Source: Aegilops tauschii subsp. strangulata (lineage: Eukaryota; Streptophyta; Magnoliopsida; Poales; Poaceae). From it: a DNA stretch of 64,000 nt. Below are positions 34,244 through 44,018 of the stretch, one piece after another. Positions within the stretch are counted from its first letter, which is position 1. Each line of letters starts with the position of its first letter. The notes under the pieces were generated by a model that saw only the letters and a list, made by a program, of their open reading frames with translations, was not told the origin of the DNA and searched no databases. The stretch is taken from the NCBI RefSeq assembly GCF_002575655.3, contig NC_053040.3, forward strand, positions 352,723,267-352,787,266, read 5' to 3'. Position numbers and translations under genes: made by a program.

Positions 34244-37200
34244 TGCAACACCCCCGATTTGATCATACACTAATCATGCATGCAAATGTGTACGATCAAG
34301 ATCAGGGACTCACGGGAAGATATCACAACACAACTCTACAACATAAATAAGTCATAAAAGCATCATAATACAAGCCAGGGGCCTCGAGGGCTCAAATACA
34401 AGTGCTCGATCATAGACGAGTCAGCGGAAGCAACAATATCTGAGTACAGACATAAGTTATACAAGTTTGCCTTAAGAAGGCTAGCACAAACTGGGATACA
34501 GATCGAAAGAGGCGCAGGCCTCCTGCCTGGGATCCTCCTCACTACTCCTGGTCGTCGTCAGGGGGCTGCACGTAGTAGTAGGCACCTCCGGGGTAGTAGG
34601 AGTCGTCATCGACGCTGGCGTCTGGCTCCTGGGCTCCAGCATCTGGTTATGACAACCAGGTAGAAGGGAAAGTGGGAAAAGAGGGGGAAAAGCAACCGTG
34701 AGTACTCATCCAAAGTACTCGCAAGCAAGGAGCTACACTACATATGCATGGGTATATGTGTAAAGGGCCATATCGGTGGACTGAACTGCAGAATGCTAGA
34801 ATAAGAGGGGGATAGCTAATCCTGTCGAAGACTACGCTTCTGGCCACCTCCATCTTGCAGCATGTAGAAGAGAGTAGACGGTAAGTTCACCAAGTAGCAT
34901 CGCATAGCATAATCCTACCCGGCGATCCCCTCCTCGTCGCCCTGTTAGAGAGCGATCACCGGGTTATATCTGGCACTTGGAAGGGTGTGTTTTATTAAGT
35001 ATCCGGTTCTAGTTGTCATAAGGTCAAGGTACAACTCCGGGTCGTCCTTTTACCGAGGGACACGGCTATTCGAATAGATAAACTTCCCTTCAGGGGTGCA
35101 CCACATAACCCAACACGCTCGATCCCATTTGGCCGGACACACTTTCCTGGGTCATGCCCGGCCTCGTAAGATCAACACGTCGCAGCCCCACCTAGGCACA
35201 ACAGAGAGGTCAGCATGCCGGTCTAAATCCAATGGCGCAGGGATCTGGGCCCATCGCCCATTGCACACCTGCACGTTGCGAGGGCGGCCGGAAGCAGACA
35301 TAGCCTAGCAGGCGTTCCAGTCCAATCCGGCGGGCGCCGCTCCGTCGCTGACGTCAAGAAGGCTTCGGCTGATACCACGACGTCGAGTGCCCATAACTGT
35401 TCCCGCGTAGTTGGTTAGTGCGTATAGACCAAATGGCCAGACTCAGATCAAATACCAAGATCTCGTTAAGCGTGTTATTTTTAAGTATCCGCGGACGCCG
35501 ACCAGGGCCAGGCCCACCTCTCTCCTAGGTGGTCTCAACCTGCCCTGTCGCTCCACCACAAAGTAACAGTCGGGGGCCGTCAGGAACCCAGGCCCACCTC
35601 TACCGGGATGGAGCCACCTGTCCTTTCAGCCCCCTCATCAGAATCACTTGCGGGTACTCAACGAGCTGACCCGACTTTAGTCACCACATGTGTCATGTAT
35701 ATAAAGTATATAGTATATACCCGTGATCACCTCCCTAGTGATCACGGCCCGATAGTATAGCATGGCAGATGGACAAGAGTGTAGGGCCACTGATGGAACA
35801 CTAGTATCCTATACTAAGCAGTAGGATAGCAGGTAAGGGTAACAACTGTAGCAACAATGATAGGCTATGCAGCAGAATAGGATTAACCGAAAGAAGTAAC
35901 ATGCTACACTCTTCTAATGCAAGCAGTATAGAGAAGAATAGGCGATATCTGGTGATCAAGGGGGGGCTTGCCTGATTGCTCTGGCAAGAAGGAGGGGTCG
36001 TCAACAGCGTAGTCAGACGGGGCACCAGCAGCGGCGTCGTTCTCATAGTCTACCGGAGAGAAGAGGGGGGAAGAAACAGTAAATACGGAGCAAACAAAGC
36101 ATCACAAAACATAATGAGGTAATACGCGGTGCTAGGTATGCCCTAACGCGGTATTAGGTGATACCGGCGAAGGGGGGAAACATCCGGGAAAGTATTCCCG
36201 GTGTTTCGCGTTTTCGGGCTAATGAACCGGAGGGGGAAAGTTGCGTGTTCACCATGCTAGGGATGTGTGGCGTACAAACGCGCTGCATATCCGGATTCGT
36301 CTCGTCGTTCTGAGCAACTTTCATGTAGAAAGTATTTTCATCTGAGCTTCGGTTTATTTTACATGATTTTCTAAAGTTTTAAATCATTTCAAGTATTTAT
36401 TTAATTAATTTAATTCCACATTATCCAGAATAGTGCATGCTGACGTTAGCATGACATCAGCATGACATCAGCATGACATCAGCAGTCAACAGAGGTGTTG
36501 ACTGGGTCAATCTGACGTGCGGGACCCACCTGTCATACTCTGCTTAGGTTAATTAGGATTTAACTAAACTAATTGCTATTTAATTAAACTAACTAGTTAA
36601 TTAGATTAATTAAATAGGATTAATTAACTTAATTAATTTGTTAATTAATTAATAATTAATTTTATTAATTAATTTTTATTTTTATTTATTTATTATTATT
36701 TTAAAAAAAACGTTCTGGGCGGGCCCCCTTTGTCATAGGCCCTGGGGGAGGTTAACAGGCACTGGGCATCGGGCACCCGGGCGTGGTTACGGGCGCCGGG
36801 CGTGCAGGCCCGAGGCCACCAGGGGGCGCCGGCCTCGACGGTGGCCGGAGCAGTACGGCGAAACGGCGGCGAGGACGGACGGTGGGGGCGACGCGCGCAG
36901 CGCGATGTAGCGGGGAGGCAGAGCTCGCGCAGCTTCGGGCGCGGTTGTGGCGGGCTGAGGCGTGGCCAAACCCGGTCAGGGGGCGACGGTGAGCAGGCTT
37001 GGCCGATGCGAGGGAGAGGGGAGGACGCGGGGCATGGCGCAGGGCTCGGGCGGCTCCGAGCGGCGTGGCAACTGGCAAGGGAGTAGGACGGGCGGGGCTT
37101 GCGGCCCAGGCACGGCGCGGGGAAGGGTGTCGCGGCCCCGGGGCGCGCGAGCGCTACGGCGCGGGCATGCGCGTTCAGGAGCACGGGCGCGGCGACGTGA

Positions 37201-37595
37201 GCGCGCGAGACGAGGCAGGCGCGTGCTGGGGCGCGCGGAGGTGCCGGAGCACGGCGACGACGTTCTTGGGCGCGGGCGAAGTGGTAGCCGGGCGCGGGGA
37301 CTGTGGGGACAGAGGGGAATAGGGGGCAGCTCATGGTGTGGTGTAGGGGTTCGGGCAGCGGGGGTTGAGGAGGAAGTCGGAGACGACCGGGCGACGGGGA
37401 GGCGAGCGGCCATCCGGCGGGGTGGCTCCGGCGAGGTGGCCATCCGGGCGGCGGCGACGGGGTTTGTTTGATGTTTGACAATATTTAAATTTTGAATTTG
37501 AAAGTTTCGAACCAATGCGAGATTAGCAACAGTAATCGAGGTGACGTGGCATCATTAGCAGAGGTTCACTGTAGCTTAAATATCCGGGCGTCACA
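34244..37595 (-). repeat. 5' LTR of the LARD-like element
   Basis: 3.35 kb partner of 17639-21314. Relative to that copy it has lost about 350 bp near 37463-37466, between the G+C-rich block and the final GATGTTTGACAATATTT segment. It has gained about 25 bp near 37090-37115. Confidence 0.88.
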
Positions 37596-37965
37596 TTCGC
37601 CAACACCTTCCTCAACCCTACCGGAGCCGCTTCGCCGACACCATCCTCAACCCTACCGGAGTAGCTTCACCTATACCATTGTCAACCCCACTGAGGCCGC
37701 TTTGCCAACGCCCAAGTCCACGGCCTCAGATCCGCTTGGTCGCACCCTCGTCCAACCTACCAGAGCAGCTTCTGACACCCCGTCCATGGCCGCAGATCCG
37801 CATCGTTGACACCATCCTGAACCCAACCACCTGAGCAGCTTCACCGACACCCTCGTCCACGGCCTCAGACCCGCTTCGCCCACACCGTAGTCCGCCGTAC
37901 CAGAGCCGCTCCACAAACACCCTACTCCATGGTTCTAGATCTCCTTACCGGACCCCGACTCCCAG
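37596..37965. repeat. 35-bp minisatellite, right part
   Basis: About ten head-to-tail units of 32-38 bp, most of them 35, of the form TTCGCCGACACCATCCTCAA...GGAGCCGC. Units diverge by about a fifth to a third and alternate between ...CCGGAGCCGC and ...CTCAGATCCGC endings. It continues the array cut at 17638. It directly precedes the first well-supported exon (38018). Confidence 0.8.
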
Positions 37966-38017
37966 CGCAACGTCATCACCCGTGACGTTTCTAATCTGAT
38001 TCACACCGTCTCACAAG

Positions 38018-38042
38018 ATGCCAAGCACCCGCCGCGGGCTAG
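38018..38042 (+). pseudogene. Split host gene, exon A (candidate start exon)
   Basis: Opens with an ATG and reads MPSTRRGL plus one base before a GT donor (AG|GTACTT at 38041-38048). The leftover phase-1 base combines with the next exon (starting 38121) to make an in-frame Ala codon. The start is inferred: the sequence upstream is minisatellite and offers no better ATG in frame. I do not recognise the protein. Confidence 0.4.
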
Positions 38043-38120
38043 GTACTTGTCACCTTTAAACTCGTCCAGCATCCGATGTACTTCAAATATACTAACAGGT
38101 CGTTGTTACATGTTATGCAG

Positions 38121-38206
38121 CTAGCAAGAACTACAAGGATGATGTTTCTTCTGCATCTAACAGCTTGACGAACCAAGATCCTGGAGTGAGGCATTGCTAT
38201 GATCTT
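38121..38206 (+). pseudogene. Split host gene, exon B
   Basis: Lies between an acceptor (TTATGCAG at 38113-38120) and a perfect plant donor (GTAAGT at 38207). It is 86 bp. Entered in the phase left by exon A, it is open throughout, reading SKNYKDDVSSASNSLTNQDP and ending HCYDL in phase 0. The product is short, polar and Ser/Asp/Asn rich, with no known domain. A possible extra short exon after the acceptor at 38284-38289 would add only eight codons before a stop. Confidence 0.5.
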
Positions 38207-38343
38207 GTAAGTGTGTCTCTCTCTTGTATTGTTGTGTGCCTGCCAGCGTGCTTTGCTAGGATTTTTGACCAGTAATCCTTTTGTGCAGACAATGATTTCC
38301 ACTACTGGCTGCTAAATTAGAGATGTAGATGTCATACATGATA

Positions 38344-38501
38344 CTCCCTCTGTTAGTAAAGATAAGTCTTTCTAGAGATTCAACTATAGACTACATACAG
38401 AGCAAAATGAGTGAATCTACACTCGAAAATGCATCTATATACATTTGTATGTGGTCCATAGTGGAATCTCTACAAAGACATATATTTAGGAACAGAGGTT
38501 G
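38344..38501. mobile_element. Stowaway MITE, Thalos-type
   Basis: CTCCCTCTGTTAGTAAAGAT ... TATTTAGGAACAGAGG inverted ends flanked by TA/TA, with the inner arms AGAGATTCAACTATAGACTA and TAGTGGAATCTCTA. Thalos-type Stowaway MITEs are common in Triticeae introns and gene flanks. It lies in the presumed intron between exons B and C. Confidence 0.8.
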
Positions 38502-38507
38502 TACACT

Positions 38508-38705
38508 ACAAAAAATCGTAGGTGGCATGTAGGAATTCCAGTGGACTGCATTAGGCTCCCTTAGAGTGCCTGCTAGTCCAGTACACAGAGTCATGACTAG
38601 TTTATGGTACACACACAATCGTTAATTGGTGGTTTAAATATCCGCAAGGGATATGCAATGTATTATCATGTAGAGATATCTCAAAATAGTCGTGCCAACT
38701 TGCAG
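38508..38705. other. Intron-like DNA before exon C
   Basis: Contains motifs (TAGGCTCCCTTAGAGTGCCTGCTAGTCCAG) repeated in altered form at about 50310-50345 upstream of exon D. Together with the exon similarity this marks a tandem duplication. It ends in the acceptor CAACTTGCAG. Confidence 0.5.
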
Positions 38706-38773
38706 ATGGGGTGCTGCAATGAAAAAGTACAAGATTTCTTAGTACAAGATGTATGTGGCAATTTTATGGAACA
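38706..38773 (+). pseudogene. Split host gene, exon C, 5' part
   Basis: Follows an acceptor (AACTTGCAG to 38705). Entered in phase 0 it is open, reading MGCCNEKVQDFLVQDVCGNF and then MEH across the insertion. The second Athila-like element splits it at 38774. The remainder is at 48329-48373. Removing the element and one GAACA copy restores a 113-bp open exon with a consensus donor. This makes a chance ORF unlikely. Confidence 0.5.
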
Positions 38774-40175
38774 TGATAACCCACAAGTATAGGGGATCGC
38801 AACAGTTTTCGAGGGTAGAGTATTCAACCCAAATTTATTGATTCGACACAAGGGGAGCCAAAGAATATTCTCAAGTATTAGCAACTAAGTTGTCAATTCA
38901 ACCACACCTGGATAACTTAATATCAGCAGCAAAGTATTTAGTAGCAAAGTAATATGATAGTCGTGGTAACGGTAACAAAAGTAACGGTAGCAAAAGTAAT
39001 ATTTTTGGTGTTTTGTAGTGATTGTAACAGTAGCAACGGAAAAGTAAATAAGCAGAGAACAATATGTGAAAAGCTCGTAGGCATTGGATCGGTGATGGAG
39101 AATTATGCCGGATGCGGTTCATCATGTAACAATCATAACATAGGGTGACACAGAACTAGCTCCAATTCATCAATATAATGTAGGCATGTATTCTGAATAT
39201 AGTCATACGTGCTTATGGAAAAGAACTTGCATGACATCTTTTGTCCTACCCTCCCGTGGCAGCGGGGTCCTAATGGAAACTAAGGGATATTAAGGCCTCC
39301 TTTTAATAGAGTACCGGAACAAAGCATTAACACATAGTGAATACATGAACTTCTCAAACTATGGTCATCACCGGGAGTGGTCCTGACTATTGTCACTTCG
39401 GGGTTGCCGGATCATAACACATAGTAGGTGACTATATACTTGCAAGATAGGATCAAGAACTCACATATATTCATGAAAACATAATAGGTTCAGATCTGAA
39501 ATCATGGCACTCGGGCCCTAGTGACAAGCATTAAGCATAGCAAAGTCATAGCAACATCAATCTCAGAACATAGTGGATACTAGGGATCAAACCCTAACAA
39601 AACTAACTTGATTACATGATAGATCTCATCCAACCCATCACCGTCCAGCAAGCCTACGATGGAATTACTCACGCACGGCGGTGAGCATCATGAAATTGGT
39701 GATGGAGGATGGTTGATGATGACGATGGTGACGAGTCCCCCTCTCCGGAGCCCCGAACGGACTCCAGATCAGCCCTCCCGAGAGGTTTTAGGGCTTGGCG
39801 GCGGCTCTGTATCATAAAACGCAATGAATCCTTCTCCCTGATTTTTTTCTCCCCGAAAGTGAATATATGGAGTTGGAGTTGAGGTCGGTGGAGCGTCAGG
39901 GGGCCCACGAGGTAGGGGGCGCGCCCCCCACCCTCGTGGACAGGGTGTGGGCCCCCTAACGTGGATTTTTTTCCAGTATTTTTCTTATTTTCCAAATAGA
40001 TGTTCCGTGGAGTTTTAGGTCATTCCGAGAACTTTTGTTTATGCACATAAATAACACCATGGAAAGTCTACTGAAAACAGCGTCAGTCCGGGTTAGTTCC
40101 ATTCAAATCATGCAAGTTAGAGTCCAAAACAAGGGCAAAAGTGTTTGGAAAAGTAGATACGACGGAGACGTATCA
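38774..40175 (-). repeat. 3' LTR of the non-autonomous Athila-like element
   Basis: 1402 bp, TGATAACCCACAAG to GACGTATCA on the plus strand. Differences from the partner LTR seem concentrated in the first 200 bp. It carries the short form of the hairpin module (39898-39955). Confidence 0.95.
39898..39955. other. G+C-rich inverted-repeat module (copy 4, short form)
   Basis: GGGGGCCCACGAGG ... GGGCGCGCCC ... CCTCGTGG. The partner LTR has a longer version at 48027-48100. Confidence 0.65.
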
Positions 40176-40189
40176 ACTCCCCCAAGCTT
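40176..40189 (-). other. Polypurine tract of the non-autonomous Athila-like element
   Basis: AAGCTTGGGGGAGT on the minus strand, abutting the 3' LTR. It is identical to 4769-4782. Confidence 0.85.
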
Positions 40190-42204
40190 AAACCTTTGCT
40201 TGTCCTCAAGCAATTCAGTTGACAAACTGAAAGTGATAAAGAAAAACTTTTACAAACTCTGTTTGCTCTTGTTGTTGTAAATATGTAAAGCCAGCATTCA
40301 AGTTTTCAGCAAAGATTATGACTAACCACATTCGCAATAACTCTTAAGTCTCATGTTTACTCATATCAATGGCATAATCAACTAGCGAGCGATAATAATA
40401 AATCTCGGATGACAACACTTTCTCAAAACAATCATGATATGATATAACAAGATGGTATCTCGCTAGCCCTTTCTGAGACCGCAAAACATAAATGCAGAGC
40501 ACCTTTAAAGATCAAGGACTGACTAAACATTGTAATTCATGGTAAAAGAGATCCAGTCATAGTCATACCCAATATAAATTAATAGTAATGGATGCAAATG
40601 ACAGCTGCGCTCTCCAGCTAGTGCTTTTTAATAAGAGGGTGATGACTCAACATAAAAGTAAGTAGATAGGCCCTTCGCAGAGGGAAGCAGGGATTTGTAG
40701 AGGTGCCAGAGCTCGCTTTTGAAATAGAGATAAATAATATTTTGAGCGGCATACTTTCATTGTCAACATAACAACCAAGAGATGGCGATATCTTCCATGC
40801 TACACACATTATAGGCGGTTCCCAAACAGAATGGTAAAGTTTATACTCCCCCTCCACCAACAAGCATCAATCCATGGCTTGCTCGAAACAACGAGTGCCT
40901 CCAACTAGCAACAGTCCCAGGGGGAGTTTTGTTTGCAATTATTTTGATTTAGTTTGCATAAAGCATGGGACTGGCGTTGACCAGCCATTTTCTCGTGAGT
41001 GAGGAGCGGAGTCCACTCCTCTTGAGAATAACCCGCCTAACATGGAAGATACGGATAGCCCTAGTTGATACATGAGCTATTCGACCATACAAAACAGAAT
41101 TTCATTTGAAGGTTTGGAGTTTGGCACATACAAATTTACTTGGAACGGTAGGTAGATACCGCATATAGGAAGGTATAGTGGACTCATATGGAATAACTTT
41201 TGGGTTTAAGGAATTGGATGCACAAGCAGTATTCCCGCTTGGTACAAGTGAAGGCTAGCAAAAGACTGGGAAGCGACCAACTAGAGAGCGACAACAGTCA
41301 TGAACATGCATTAAAATTAATAAACATTGAGTGCAAGCATGAGTAGGATATAATCCACCATGAACATAAATATCGTGAAGGCTATGTTGATTTTGTTTCA
41401 ACTACATGCGTGAACATGTGCCAAGTCGAGTCACTTAAATCATTCAATGGAGGATACCACCCATCATACCACATCACAACCATTTTAATAGCATGTTGGC
41501 ACGCAAGGTAAACCATTATAGCTCATAGCTAATTAAGCATGGCATAAGCAACTATAATCTCTAATTGTCATTGCAAACATGTTTATTCATAATAGGCTAA
41601 ATCAGGAACGATGAACTAGTCATATTTACAAAAACAAGAGAGGTCGAGTTCATACCAGCTTCTCTCATCTCGATCAGTCCATCATATATCGTCATTATTG
41701 CCTTTCACTTGCACGACCGAACGAAGTGAATAATAATAAGAGTGCATGTGCATTGGACTAAGCTGGAATCTGCGAGCATTCAATAAACAGGAGAAGACAA
41801 GGCAATATGGACTCTTGGTTAAATCAACAATAATGCATATAAGAGCCACTTCAACAATTTAATCATGGTCTTCTCCTATCGACCCCCAAAGAAAAGAAAA
41901 GAAATAAAACTATTTACACGGGAAAGCTCCCAACAAGCAAAAGAAGAACGAAAAATCTTTTTGGGTTTTCTTTTTAATTACTACTACTACAGCAAAAAAA
42001 TTAAACTAACTAAGAGCTACACTATTTTTTTTAAGGTTTAACAAACACACAAGAAGAAAGCAAGAAAAAGAAAATAAACTATCATGGATATTACAGTGAT
42101 AGAGTATGAGCACCGACATCTAGCAATGAGTGTGTGTGAACATAAATGTAATGTCGGAGAGAAATACGTACTCCCCCAAGCTTAGGCTTTTGGCCTAAGT
42201 TGGT
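40190..42204 (-). other. Non-coding 3' region of the non-autonomous Athila-like element
   Basis: 2 kb of AT-rich DNA without a credible ORF. Its first bases (TTGTCCTCAAGC) match the same position of the first Athila-like element, so the family relationship extends past the purine tract. Confidence 0.7.
42170..42184 (-). other. Second, internal polypurine-like tract
   Basis: The plus strand reads CTCCCCCAAGCTTA, the same core as the true tract 2 kb away. It lies about 20 bp beyond the stop codon of the accessory ORF. Confidence 0.55.
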
Positions 42205-43245
42205 TCATTGCCACGGATGGCCAGGCGGATATCCATAGTTGTAGCTGGGGTCGTACTGCGCTGCTGCAGTTATTGCCTCCTGAGCTGCAGTGTGGCGGCG
42301 AGCTGCCTCCGCCCTCCTCCCGTACTCATCTGCCTCCTCTCTGGTAATAACATATCTTCCTTTTGCCTGATAATCAAAGAAGGCAGGAGCAGGGAGAGTA
42401 ATACGGACAGCACGACGTCTGTCAAAGATTAAGCGATACCGGAGAGGTGATTCATTCCTCTCGACAAACTGGTGGTGAACCATAGCATTAAAGTCTAAAT
42501 AAGTAGGAGGCAACTCAATATCATCCTCACGTATGTCCACACCAAGAAAATCAGCTAAGCGGGTTGCATAAATTCCTCCAAAGAAATCTCCATTAAATAT
42601 ATTATTATGCAACCTACGTGCAACAATGGCTCCCAAGTTATAATATTTGTCTCCTAACACAGCACTCCTAAGAATACTGAGAGCAGGGACACACATGTGA
42701 CATGCTTCATCTTTACCATTTATGCACCTACCTATGAAGAGAGCAAAATAATGTATAGCAGGAAAATGAATGCTCCCTATGGTAGCTGGCACTATATCTC
42801 TAGATTCCCCCACAGTTATACTAGCAAGAAAATTTCTAAATTCAGATTTGCGGGGTTCACTAGCACTACCCCATTGTGGAAGTTTGCAAGCAGTGGTAAA
42901 ATCCTCTAAGTCCATCGTATAAGAGTTTTCATAAAGATCAAACAGGACAGTTGGAGAATTACGTGAAGATGAAAATTCAAACCTCCTCACAAATGAACTA
43001 GTGAGATAGTGGTATTGGCGGCACTTCTCTGCCTCAAAGCTCACAAGATCAGCGTTACGCAAATATGCGTTAAATTCTTCCTTGATTCCCGCTTGATCCA
43101 TAAAGTTCTCTGAAGGCCATTCACAAGGCCGCACTAGAGCGTCCCTTGGTGGCTCATTGTCAGCATCACGCATTGCAAGCCTGGGACCTTGCTTCCTTGA
43201 AGAACCACCTTGGAACATTTTCCTAAGCATATTTCTTCCTCTCAA
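42205..43245 (-). CDS. Intact Athila-type accessory ORF (ORF1-like), 346 aa
   Basis: A complete frame from the ATG at 43245 (MRGRNMLRKMFQGGSSRKQG) to a stop at 42205, with no break. It begins with a basic segment, continues into a globular region (SFVRRFEFSSSRNSPTVLFD, then TACKLPQWGS) and contains FPAIHYFALFIGRCINGKDE. It ends with an Ala/Arg-rich helix followed by a Tyr/Pro-rich tail (YGYPPGHPWQ). This resembles the ORF-1-type proteins annotated in Athila-lineage elements of grasses, whose role is unknown. There is no signal peptide, no clear membrane span and no protease or polymerase motif. It is unusual as the only undamaged retrotransposon gene here, while gag in the same element has a stop. 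Confidence 0.75.
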   Translation of the reverse strand: MRGRNMLRKMFQGGSSRKQGPRLAMRDADNEPPRDALVRPCEWPSENFMDQAGIKEEFNAYLRNADLVSFEAEKCRQYHYLTSSFVRRFEFSSSRNSPTVLFDLYENSYTMDLEDFTTACKLPQWGSASEPRKSEFRNFLASITVGESRDIVPATIGSIHFPAIHYFALFIGRCINGKDEACHMCVPALSILRSAVLGDKYYNLGAIVARRLHNNIFNGDFFGGIYATRLADFLGVDIREDDIELPPTYLDFNAMVHHQFVERNESPLRYRLIFDRRRAVRITLPAPAFFDYQAKGRYVITREEADEYGRRAEAARRHTAAQEAITAAAQYDPSYNYGYPPGHPWQ

Positions 43246-44018
43246 AAATTTCTGAAATTTTTAGTAACTTCAAATAAAAGTGAACCAAGCTCAATAAAAT
43301 TGATAGCAACTACTCCTACAAGTGCCTAGAGCCTATATCATGCATTAGAACTACTTGGAACCATATAAATTTGACATGCAAGCTCAAGAACATGGTCACC
43401 TAGGCAGCACAAATTTGCAATGAATAAAGCACTAGAGCAAAAACTAACTGGACCAATGGAGGAGTCACATACCAAGGAACAATCTCCCCAAGCAGTTTTG
43501 TGAGAGGTGCTTTGAGCAAGGAGATCAAAAATCGCAGCAAAATGAGCTAGAACTCGTGCTTGAGCTGGATGGTGATTTTTTTTGAAGGAAGAAGAAGTGT
43601 GTGGGTGCAGGAATAAGTGGAGGGGAGCCACCATGGGCCCACGAGGCAGGGGGCGCGCCCGGGGGATAGGGCGTGCCCTCCACCCTCGTGGCCAGGTGCT
43701 TGCCCCTCCTGTTGTGTTCTCAGTGCCAGATATTCTCAAATATTCCAGAAAAAATCATATTCCATTTTCAGGGCATTTGGAGAACTTTTATTTTCGGGGT
43801 ATTTTTTTATTGCACGGATAAATCAGAAAACAGCCAGAGAAATACTATTTTTACTTTATTTCAACTAAATAACAGAAAGTAGAGAGAGGGTACAGAAGGT
43901 TGTGCTTCTAGTTTCATCCATCTCATGCTCATCAAAAGGAATCCACTAACAAGGTTGATCAAGTCTTGTTAACAAACTCATTCCGAATAACAAGGAACCG
44001 GAGAAATTTCGAATAACA
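43246..44018 (-). other. Non-coding spacer where pol would lie
   Basis: 770 bp between the protease stop and the accessory ORF. The first Athila-like element has about 3 kb of RT, RNase H and integrase in this place. No fragment of those domains is visible. It contains hairpin copy 5 (43631-43698). Confidence 0.7.
43631..43698. other. G+C-rich inverted-repeat module (copy 5)
   Basis: CCCACGAGG ... GGGCGCGCCCGGGGGATAGGGCG ... CCTCGTGG, like copy 2. In both elements a copy lies just upstream of the accessory ORF. Confidence 0.6.

Larger units (their letters stand above)
17639..37595 (-). mobile_element. LARD-like LTR retrotransposon without coding capacity (carries a nested Angela)
   Basis: Minus-strand element with very long LTRs (17639-21314 and 34244-37595), a tRNA-Met primer site next to the right-hand LTR and a purine tract next to the left-hand LTR. 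After removing the nested copia element its internal region is about 4.2 kb. No gag, protease, RT or integrase motif is visible there in any frame. Long LTRs around a non-coding interior define large retrotransposon derivatives, which depend on proteins from other elements. The target duplication is TTTGC/TTCGC with one mismatch, which suggests an old insertion. The superfamily is not determined. Confidence 0.82.

Noticed and set aside
36696..37515. ORFs of 170-260 codons on both strands in the right-hand long LTR
   Set aside because: Same LTR block as above, where overlapping frames are open only because stop codons are rare in G+C-rich DNA.
38284..38316. Extra exon after the acceptor at 38284-38289
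   Set aside because: The acceptor is good, but the frame stops after eight codons. Joining exon B directly to exon C keeps a longer open frame.
42205..43245. Calling the 346-aa ORF an envelope protein
   Set aside because: It has no signal peptide, no convincing transmembrane segment and no cleavage site. The position alone does not support it.
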